From NCBI GenBank assembly GCA_902774165.1, contig CACYHJ010000195.1:1-5527 (forward strand): a DNA stretch of 5,527 nucleotides. Reading direction: 5' to 3'. Both the position numbers and the translations under genes were made by a program. Each line of letters starts with the position of its first letter. The first letter of the stretch is position 1. The notes under the pieces are model-generated. The model did no database searches. It saw only the letters and a list, made by a program, of their open reading frames with translations, and had not been told where the DNA came from. Positions 1 to 4,880 of the stretch are shown one piece after another. The stretch is from Oscillospiraceae bacterium. Lineage in GTDB: Bacteria; Bacillota; Clostridia; Oscillospirales; Acutalibacteraceae.

Positions 1-1
1 T

Positions 2-355
2 TATTCCTACGACACGATCCACGACCCGAAATACCTGATGGCCAACTACCGCGATCTGAACGGCACGAAAAAATCCGACAAGGACGTGACCGATCTGTTC
101 TACGAGTCCGCGCAGGAGCTGGGCGTCCAGTGCGTCAAGGGCTGGGTCCCGCCCATGGGCGGCGCGACGGACAACGCCGCGTTCAATATGGCGGGTTTCC
201 GCTCCGCCGGCGTCACCGGCCTGAACCACAAGCTGGAAAACTATTATCACACCCGCCGCGACACCTACGACAACATGAACGCCAAGGGCATCGGCGACTG
301 CTTTGCCGTCAGCGTGAAGGTGCTTGAAAACTTTGATCACGGTGCGAAGCAATAA
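2..355 (+). CDS. M28-family zinc peptidase (aminopeptidase), C-terminal fragment
   Basis: The gene is open from the window's left edge, so only the last 117 residues are visible; the methionine at base 38 is internal, because the frame runs open upstream of it. Two segments typical of the end of the M28 (aminopeptidase Y/S) catalytic domain are seen: a GGATDNAAF stretch (bases 158-184), the usual Gly-Thr/Ser-Asp-x-x-x-Phe region, and ENYYHTRRDTYDN (bases 236-274), whose His (bases 248-250) matches the terminal zinc ligand of this family. M28 enzymes release N-terminal residues from peptides with a two-zinc centre. The other zinc ligands (HxD, Glu pair, Asp/Glu) must lie upstream and cannot be checked, nor can a signal peptide. 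No terminator hairpin is visible between its TAA and the next gene 55 bases on, so read-through into the alpha/beta hydrolase is possible. The family call is fairly firm; the substrate is unknown. Confidence 0.85.
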   Translation, partial: YSYDTIHDPKYLMANYRDLNGTKKSDKDVTDLFYESAQELGVQCVKGWVPPMGGATDNAAFNMAGFRSAGVTGLNHKLENYYHTRRDTYDNMNAKGIGDCFAVSVKVLENFDHGAKQ

Positions 356-382
356 TTTGCCTGCATTCGGGTCATATTAATT

Positions 383-388
383 TATAAT
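383..388 (+). promoter_or_regulatory. Candidate -10 box of the alpha/beta hydrolase gene
   Basis: A perfect TATAAT lies 22 bases before the hydrolase ATG in an AT-rich patch (370-400) that stands out from the GC-rich surroundings. The -35 is poor: TTGCCT at 357-362 is 20 bases upstream, longer than the usual 17, and no TG extension precedes the box. It could drive the hydrolase independently of the peptidase gene, or be chance AT-rich sequence. Confidence 0.4.
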
Positions 389-397
389 CATAACAAA

Positions 398-403
398 AAG
401 GAG
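398..403 (+). promoter_or_regulatory. Ribosome binding site of the alpha/beta hydrolase gene
   Basis: AAGGAG lies 7 bases before the ATG at 411, fixing that start. There is no earlier in-frame start with a comparable Shine-Dalgarno sequence in the 55-base gap. Confidence 0.8.
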
Positions 404-410
404 AATCGCC

Positions 411-1364
411 ATGAAACTCAAAACAGTCGCGAAAGCCGGCGTCGGAATTTCCGCCGCGATCCTCGGCGCAGGCGCGGCAGTCTACGAATGCGCGCTGAAC
501 ACAAAACTGAACCAGAAGCTGATCGGCTTCTTTGACAACCCGGCTCCCGAGCAGGACGCGCTTTACAAGGGCGGCCTCTATGACGACTGCCAGAAATGGT
601 ATGAGGAAAACTGCGGTGAGGATCAGACCATCACCACCGAAAAGACCGGCAGGATCCACGCCTATTTCTTCGATGCGCCCGCCCCGACGCACAGATGGGC
701 GATCGTCTGCCACGGCTACAATTCCTCGCCCAAGTCCACCGCGGTTTACGCAAGACATTTCAACGAGCTGGGGTATCACGTGATCAGCCCTTCCATGAGA
801 GGCTGGGGCAATGACGAGACCCGTTACTGCACCATGGGATATCACGACAAGGATCTTCTGCACGCGTGGATCGACTACGTTGTTCAGCAGGATCCCGAGG
901 CCGAGATCGTTCTGCACGGTTACTCCATGGGCGCGGTGACCATTATGCTGGCGACGGGGGAGGAGCTTCCCGCCAACGTCAAGGCCGCGATCTGCGACTG
1001 CGGTTTCGCCCGCTGCGTGGATCAGTTCAACACCGTTGTCAAGTCCTACGCGAAGATCCCGGGCTTCCCGCTGGTGAACGCGGCGAACCTCGTGTCCATT
1101 GCCCGCGGCAACTTCGATTTCCGCAAGAACAATCCCGTGGACAGCGTCGCCCGTTCCGTCACGCCCACCATCTTCCTGCACGGCACTGCGGATGATTTTA
1201 TCCCCTGTGAGAATATGCAGATCCTGTATGACGCCTGTTCCGCGTCCCCGAAGGCCAAACAGGCCATCGTCGGCGGTTATCATGCCTGCGCGGTGCTGAA
1301 GGACCCGGAGCTTTACTGGAAAGCGGTTGACGGCTTCCTTGCCGAAGTGCTCCCGCAGGAGTAA
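411..1364 (+). CDS. Membrane-anchored alpha/beta hydrolase (YqkD-like serine hydrolase)
   Basis: A 317-residue protein of the alpha/beta-hydrolase fold, close in layout to the Bacillus YqkD group. Residues 1-7 are basic and residues 8-26 are hydrophobic, giving an uncleaved signal-anchor or signal peptide. The catalytic set is readable: oxyanion-hole HGYNSSP at 101-107, nucleophile elbow GYSMG with Ser172, acid Asp261 in HGTADDFIP, and base His291 in GGYHACAV. The helical cap region is short. Such enzymes cleave esters, lipids or small amides; the substrate cannot be told from sequence. It has about eleven cysteines, including a C-D-C...C cluster at 195-202, unusual if the domain is extracellular. 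The start is set by AAGGAG 7 bases upstream. It ends before a bidirectional terminator and faces the deacetylase gene. It may be co-transcribed with the preceding peptidase gene or use its own TATAAT. The fold call is firm; the cell location and substrate are inferred or unknown. Confidence 0.9.
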   Translation: MKLKTVAKAGVGISAAILGAGAAVYECALNTKLNQKLIGFFDNPAPEQDALYKGGLYDDCQKWYEENCGEDQTITTEKTGRIHAYFFDAPAPTHRWAIVCHGYNSSPKSTAVYARHFNELGYHVISPSMRGWGNDETRYCTMGYHDKDLLHAWIDYVVQQDPEAEIVLHGYSMGAVTIMLATGEELPANVKAAICDCGFARCVDQFNTVVKSYAKIPGFPLVNAANLVSIARGNFDFRKNNPVDSVARSVTPTIFLHGTADDFIPCENMQILYDACSASPKAKQAIVGGYHACAVLKDPELYWKAVDGFLAEVLPQE

Positions 1365-1368
1365 TCTG

Positions 1369-1424
1369 AAACAGAATAACGCAAAAAAGGAACGTCAGCC
1401 GGCGTTCCTTTTCCATTTCTGTTT
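1369..1424. terminator. Bidirectional intrinsic terminator with an extended nested stem
   Basis: The core hairpin pairs 1385-1396 with 1401-1412 (12 bp, one T-G wobble, loop AGCC at 1397-1400). It has an A run on the left (1383-1388) and TTTT on the right, so it presents a U tract when read from either side, stronger on the minus strand. Outside the core, AAACAGAA (1369-1376) is perfectly complementary to TTCTGTTT (1417-1424), giving a second outer stem. It sits between the stop of the plus-strand hydrolase (1364) and the stop of the minus-strand deacetylase (1437), so it probably ends both transcripts. Confidence 0.8.
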
Positions 1425-1436
1425 GGTTTTGCGAAG

Positions 1437-2765
1437 TCAGAAATTCTCCGCCGGACGGATCGTCCATGCCTGGTACCGCAGCCGGTCGGAAAGGTAACGG
1501 TCCTCAAATTCGTCGGAATGCCGCCAGGTCCCCTTGTACCTGAGATCGCGAAGCTCCGGGTACTCCGAAAGCTCCGGCAGCTGCCCGCGGGGCTGCGCCG
1601 TGATCTGCTCCGCTCCGGTCAGTACGGAAAGCGCGGCAAAGAGCCAGTCCGCCGGGCCGAGTGCGATATTGCCTGCAAGAATTTTCGCAGGGATCGGCGC
1701 GGTATCGTCAATGCGTTCCGCCGACGCCCGGATCGCCTCCGCGGAGATTTTTGTCGGCTTGTCAATCGCGTAAGGCGCGCTCATGGGGCCGTACACGTTT
1801 TTGCAGCGGTATTCTTCTTCGCCCCGCAGAAACGCCGCGCAGGCAAAAAACAGATCCGCCGGGGAAAGGGACGCCGGCGCGCTCAGAGGCGCAAGACGGC
1901 CGTCGAGGGCTTTTGTGATTGAAGGAAGCTCAGAGCGCAGGATACGACGGGTGGGCTGTTTTCGCAGCCGTTCGGCAATCGCTCCGTAAGTGGTGAACCG
2001 GAATCTGCCGTCCTCTTTGATCAGCCGGATCAGGAGACGCAGATTGTTGAAAAACCGGTCAATCTCGGCGTCGCTTCGCCGTTCCGGAATGATGTAATCC
2101 CCCTCGCGGCGCAGATTCTTTTTGTCAAAGTTCGGCACGTCCCAGTGCTCTTTGTAGACGCTGATGTGCGGGTGGGTGTAGATGATCGCGAAACGGCGGC
2201 GCGCCATCCGCTCAAGCATTGCGCGCAGTTCCTTCTCCCCGCCGGTGAACATCACGCTCTCCATGGACTGCACATATTTCAGGTTGAAATTATTGCAGAA
2301 ATACAGCCCTCTCCCGTCGGGCGTGTCGACGACGGCGTCGGCATAGATCGGGATCCCCATCTGCGCGTAAGCCAGCTGCGCGGCGTAAGAGGTCTGGTTC
2401 CCGGGCGGGCAGGCGGCGTGGATCGAAATCTCGCCGAACACGTCCCGCAGCATCGCGACCACTTCCGTTTCCTGCTTTATGACCCGGTCAACCGCCGCGC
2501 GCCAGTCGTCGATATCGGTGTATTCGTTGATCAGCGGGTGCAGCGTATGGCCGTAGGTGTGAAGGCCGATCTCGTGGGCCCTCAGCGCCTCGATCACGTC
2601 AAATCTTCCGTTTTCTTTCAGCATCCGCGCCAGCAGCCCGACGCAGACAAAACAGCCTTTTACGCCCTCGCTGCGCAGGATTTCCGCCTCGGTCCGGATC
2701 GCGTCGGCGGACGGGCCGGGATTGGTAAAATCCTCGGTGTCAAACGACAGAATGATCTCAGTCAC
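1437..2765 (-). CDS. NodB-fold polysaccharide (carbohydrate) deacetylase with repeated C-terminal module
   Basis: A 442-residue protein read from a GTG at 2765, chosen because AGGAGG (2773-2778) lies 7 bases upstream and the protein then begins at once with the first beta strand. The N-terminal domain (about 1-270) has NodB-like landmarks: SFDTED at 7-12 (Asp9 and Asp12 as candidate base and metal ligand), HTYGH with His69 and His73 as metal ligands, and YTHPH with His198 and His200. The motif-3 position reads ACPPGN (118-123), so the usual Arg of R-x-P appears to be Cys119. NodB enzymes remove acetyl groups from amino sugars in chitin-like polymers, peptidoglycan or glycan precursors. No signal peptide or membrane segment is seen, so it is probably cytoplasmic and may act on a precursor. 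The C-terminal part (about 280-395) contains two related segments, LSPADLFFACAAFLRGEE (300-317) and LGPADWLFAALSVLTGAEQ (369-387), with spacing like pseudomurein-binding-type repeats. The gene is monocistronic, bounded by its own promoter and a shared terminator. The family call is good; activity and substrate are uncertain. Confidence 0.82.
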   Translation of the reverse strand: MTEIILSFDTEDFTNPGPSADAIRTEAEILRSEGVKGCFVCVGLLARMLKENGRFDVIEALRAHEIGLHTYGHTLHPLINEYTDIDDWRAAVDRVIKQETEVVAMLRDVFGEISIHAACPPGNQTSYAAQLAYAQMGIPIYADAVVDTPDGRGLYFCNNFNLKYVQSMESVMFTGGEKELRAMLERMARRRFAIIYTHPHISVYKEHWDVPNFDKKNLRREGDYIIPERRSDAEIDRFFNNLRLLIRLIKEDGRFRFTTYGAIAERLRKQPTRRILRSELPSITKALDGRLAPLSAPASLSPADLFFACAAFLRGEEEYRCKNVYGPMSAPYAIDKPTKISAEAIRASAERIDDTAPIPAKILAGNIALGPADWLFAALSVLTGAEQITAQPRGQLPELSEYPELRDLRYKGTWRHSDEFEDRYLSDRLRYQAWTIRPAENF

Positions 2766-2772
2766 TGCGCTC

Positions 2773-2778
2773 CCTCCT
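2773..2778 (-). promoter_or_regulatory. Ribosome binding site that sets the GTG start of the deacetylase
   Basis: Read on the minus strand this is AGGAGG within AAAGGAGG, 7 bases before GTG at 2765. It decides against the in-frame ATG at 2813, which lies upstream of the -10 box at 2787-2792 and so would not be on the transcript. Confidence 0.85.
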
Positions 2779-2786
2779 TTTTCTCG

Positions 2787-2815
2787 ATCATACCATATCC
2801 GGGGAAATATCACAA
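2787..2815 (-). promoter_or_regulatory. Sigma-A-type promoter of the deacetylase gene
   Basis: On the minus strand, TTGTGA (2810-2815, four of six matches to the -35 consensus) is followed by a 17-base spacer and TATGAT (2787-2792, five of six), preceded by TGG, i.e. an extended -10. Transcription would start near 2780, leaving a very short leader with the ribosome binding site close to the 5' end. Its -35 falls inside the left arm of the inverted repeat at 2807-2816. Confidence 0.7.
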
Positions 2816-2870
2816 TATGTTTTTTCCGAAAACTCCGGGACGTCTTGATGTTCCGCCGGAATTGTGATAT
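2807..2870. repeat. 10-bp perfect inverted repeat spanning the divergent promoters
   Basis: ATATCACAAT at 2807-2816 is exactly the reverse complement of ATTGTGATAT at 2861-2870, with 44 bases between the arms. Similarity continues outward as GGGGAA on the left and ATTCCC on the right, the right side having about three extra bases. The left arm covers the -35 of the deacetylase promoter and the right arm overlaps the -10 of the msrA promoter. This placement suits paired operator sites for one regulator, but no regulator is identified; part of the match could come from shared promoter elements. Confidence 0.55.
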
Positions 2871-2873
2871 GAT
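2845..2873 (+). promoter_or_regulatory. msrA: Sigma-A-type promoter of msrA
   Basis: TTGATG (2845-2850, four of six matches to TTGACA), a 17-base spacer and TATGAT (2868-2873, five of six) preceded by TGA, giving an extended -10 (TGnTATGAT). The predicted start is near 2880, about 30 bases before the msrA ATG. It lies back-to-back with the deacetylase promoter, with about 29 bases between the two -35 boxes. Confidence 0.75.
2851..2861. repeat. Short palindrome in the spacer of the msrA promoter
   Basis: TTCCGCCGGAA is a perfect 5-1-5 palindrome placed directly after the -35 box of msrA, between the -35 and -10. A protein bound here would block the promoter, so it is a candidate operator. Eleven bases in GC-rich DNA can also be symmetrical by chance. 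Confidence 0.35.
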
Positions 2874-2910
2874 ATTCCCGACGCAATCAGATACGGGAGG
2901 ACGCGCAGAA

Positions 2911-3420
2911 ATGAAAACGATTTATCTTGCCGGAGGGTGCTTCTGGGGAACGCAGAAATTTTTCGACCAGTTCCGTGGGGTGATTTCCACCACCGTCGGT
3001 TACGCAAACGGCAAAACCGCGAATCCGTCCTATGAGCAGGTCTGCCGGGACGGGACCGATCACGCCGAAACCGTGAAAATCGACTATGACGAGCGTATTA
3101 TGGACCTCTCACAGCTTCTCGCGTATTATTTTCTCACCGTTGACCCGCTCTCCGTCAACCGGCAGGGCGGCGACGTCGGCAGGCAGTACCGCACCGGCAT
3201 TTACTATACCGACGCGGCGCTTTTGGAAGAGATCCTTCCCGCGGTAAAAAAGGAGGAAGCCGCCGTCGGCAGCCCCCTCGCGGTGGAGGTGCAGCCGCTG
3301 GAAAACTTTTACCCGGCGGAGGCGTATCATCAGAAATATCTCGATAAAAATCCCGGCGGGTATTGCCATATCCCCGCAAGGCTCCTGCATCTGAAAACGG
3401 ATGCGGCGGAAACCAAGTGA
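2911..3420 (+). CDS. msrA: Peptide-methionine (S)-S-oxide reductase MsrA
   Basis: A 169-residue MsrA, the usual length for a cytoplasmic enzyme without extra domains. It reduces methionine-S-sulfoxide, free or in proteins, using thioredoxin. The active-site motif GGCFWG gives the sulfenic-acid-forming Cys10. Counting from it, Tyr41, Glu53 (in DHAE), Asp88 and Tyr93 fall at the same offsets as the catalytic Tyr82, Glu94, Asp129 and Tyr134 relative to Cys51 in the E. coli enzyme, so the catalytic set looks complete. Cys152 in NPGGYCHI corresponds to the first resolving cysteine; no second one follows, as in many single-resolving-Cys MsrAs. ATG 2911 is chosen because GGGAGG (2895-2900) lies 10 bases upstream, the promoter is at 2845-2873, and the conserved domain starts at residue 3; the in-frame ATG at 2722 lies inside the neighbouring gene. 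No msrB is attached or adjacent. It is a single-gene unit with its own promoter and terminator. Confidence 0.97.
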   Translation: MKTIYLAGGCFWGTQKFFDQFRGVISTTVGYANGKTANPSYEQVCRDGTDHAETVKIDYDERIMDLSQLLAYYFLTVDPLSVNRQGGDVGRQYRTGIYYTDAALLEEILPAVKKEEAAVGSPLAVEVQPLENFYPAEAYHQKYLDKNPGGYCHIPARLLHLKTDAAETK

Positions 3421-3462
3421 GGACGCTCGGCTCTGATCCGGTTTCAATATAAAAAAATGAAA

Positions 3463-3501
3463 ATCGCCGTCGGAACGGATCCGGCGGCGATCGTCTTTTT
3501 T
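3463..3501. terminator. Bidirectional intrinsic terminator between msrA and the phosphoesterase gene
   Basis: An 11-bp GC-rich stem pairs 3463-3473 with 3481-3491 (one T-G wobble) around a 7-base loop. On the plus strand it is followed, after CGTC, by six T (3496-3501). On the minus strand it is followed at once by a T-rich run (complement of 3451-3462). It lies between the convergent stops of msrA (3420) and the phosphoesterase gene (3504) and can serve both. Confidence 0.85.
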
Positions 3502-3503
3502 GT

Positions 3504-4856
3504 TTATCTGTCAATGTTGAACGTGGCGTAGGAGAGGAACCTTGCGCCCCAGAACTGTGTGCCGAACAGGACGATTCGGTCGTCGTAAACCTTCACAAGA
3601 TAACCCTGAGAGGAGCGCATATAGAGCTCCTCGCGCTCGGCGCTGCCGTTCTTCGCGCGGCGGGGGGAGGAGACGCTGGGCACGTGCACAAACGTGGCGT
3701 AGGCTCCGTCGTAATCCGTGATGTTGAGGATCGGATTCATGCTGACGCCCTCGAATTCCCAGTGGGAATGGCCGTTGAAGAAGACCACGTTTTTGTATTT
3801 CTGCAGAAGCGCGCGGAACCGGACCTCGTCCGCCGTGCCGACCGTATAGACAAGATCGTAGGTCAGCCCGACGTCGTTGAGAAGATTCCCCTCTCCCAGG
3901 GCGGGATCGCCCTGATCGTCCGCCATGAAGGTATGGAAGAACAGATACACGCGGCGGTCCCTGTATTTTTCGAGCGTCGCCTCCAGCCAGTCGAGCTGAT
4001 CCTCCTCCAGCAGCCGGCTGTCGGGATCGTTGTAATCCCAGTATACCTGACTTAAAAACAGGAATACGTCGCCGTTCAGCGCGTCCGGCGCGTAGACGAA
4101 ATCAAGCCCGTTTTCCGCAAGGTCGGCAATGCCCTCGCGGCGCGGCTCATTGTAAGCGTCCACATTGACCAAAGACGTCCAGCGGTCCGCGAACTCGCCG
4201 TATCCCACGTCGTGGTTGCCGGTGCAGCTGTATACGGGGAAGTCGTAGAGACCGACCGTTTTGTTGAACTTTTCAAACGCGTCGGTCTCGCTCTTCGTGG
4301 AGATATCTCCGCTGATCCCCACGACCGAGACGCCGTATTGATCGAGAAAGTTCAGCGCGTTCTTGAAGGTGATGACCGCGTCGTCGCCGGTGAGGGAGAG
4401 ATTGTACCGGTCGTAATGCACGTCGGAGAGCACGCCGAAGGAGTAGCGCGCTTCGCCGTAATCCGCCTGCTTGTTCTCGGGGATCTCCGTCTGCCCCTGC
4501 AGAAACGCGCCGCGGAACGCCAGCACGGTCTGGGCGCCCTCCGGGATCGCGGTAAACTCGTAAATTTCCGCGCTGCCGGTCCCTTTGCCGACCTGAACCT
4601 CGGCGAATTCGGTAAAGGGCGTGCCGTCCATTTCGAGCCGTTTCCCGTCTCCGTCGCCCCAGAAAAGGTCGTAAGCCCCCGCGGCCCCGGCGTTCACGGT
4701 CACGGTGCCGCCGGCGCAGCCTTCGTCTTCATCGTTGAATTCATAGATGATTTCCGCCGATTCCCTGACGTTCGGCAGGGCGATCTGAATGCCGTTGAAC
4801 AGCATCACGACCGCGAAAATAAAACTGTAAAATCTTGCGACAAATGAAGTCCACAT
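3504..4856 (-). CDS. Exported calcineurin-like metallophosphoesterase
   Basis: A 450-residue protein with the full metallophosphatase signature: SDVHYD (Asp145, His147), SGD (Asp184), GNHD (Asn214, His215, Asp216), FFHTF (His308) and NGHSHWEF (His363, His365). These residues hold the two-metal centre that hydrolyses phosphate mono- or diesters. A hydrophobic stretch at about 9-28, with Arg8 before it, looks like a signal peptide or anchor, so the enzyme likely works outside the membrane. Residues about 36-125 precede the catalytic domain and look beta-rich (short alternating strands, Gly/Asp turns), perhaps an immunoglobulin-like module. The substrate is not evident; nucleotides, phospholipids or cell-surface phosphate esters are all possible. 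The ATG at 4854-4856 has AGGAGG (4863-4868) 6 bases upstream. It follows the HAD gene by 24 bases on the same strand with no terminator between, so the two are probably one operon. The family call is firm; the role is open. Confidence 0.92.
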   Translation of the reverse strand: MWTSFVARFYSFIFAVVMLFNGIQIALPNVRESAEIIYEFNDEDEGCAGGTVTVNAGAAGAYDLFWGDGDGKRLEMDGTPFTEFAEVQVGKGTGSAEIYEFTAIPEGAQTVLAFRGAFLQGQTEIPENKQADYGEARYSFGVLSDVHYDRYNLSLTGDDAVITFKNALNFLDQYGVSVVGISGDISTKSETDAFEKFNKTVGLYDFPVYSCTGNHDVGYGEFADRWTSLVNVDAYNEPRREGIADLAENGLDFVYAPDALNGDVFLFLSQVYWDYNDPDSRLLEEDQLDWLEATLEKYRDRRVYLFFHTFMADDQGDPALGEGNLLNDVGLTYDLVYTVGTADEVRFRALLQKYKNVVFFNGHSHWEFEGVSMNPILNITDYDGAYATFVHVPSVSSPRRAKNGSAEREELYMRSSQGYLVKVYDDRIVLFGTQFWGARFLSYATFNIDR

Positions 4857-4862
4857 AAGAAA

Positions 4863-4868
4863 CCTCCT
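4863..4868 (-). promoter_or_regulatory. Ribosome binding site of the phosphoesterase gene
   Basis: AGGAGG on the minus strand, 6 bases before the ATG at 4856. It is the main signal in the 24-base gap after the HAD gene; that gap has no room for a promoter or terminator, which supports co-transcription. Confidence 0.85.
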
Positions 4869-4880
4869 GAAGATGATCCG

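Noticed and set aside
480..500. Possible lipoprotein signal with Cys27 in the alpha/beta hydrolase
   Set aside because: The residues before the Cys (AVYE) do not fit the lipobox L-[A/S]-[G/A]-C, so a plain anchor is the better reading.
372..1283. Minus-strand open frame of 303 codons opposite the alpha/beta hydrolase gene
   Set aside because: It is a shadow of a GC-rich coding gene: its translation has no recognisable motif, it has no good ribosome binding site, and the plus-strand gene has a full catalytic triad.
2145..2867. Plus-strand open frame of 240 codons opposite the deacetylase and across the divergent promoters
   Set aside because: Low-complexity, Arg/Val/Gly-rich product with no domain; it covers the deacetylase active-site region and both promoters, so it is antisense noise.
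2722..2910. Longer msrA reading frame starting at ATG 2722
   Set aside because: It starts inside the opposite-strand deacetylase gene and upstream of the msrA promoter; MsrA homologues begin a few residues before GGCFWG, which fits ATG 2911.
4212..4847. Plus-strand open frame of 211 codons opposite the phosphoesterase N-terminus
   Set aside because: Shadow frame with no motif; the minus-strand gene has all metal-binding motifs, an AGGAGG and a signal sequence.
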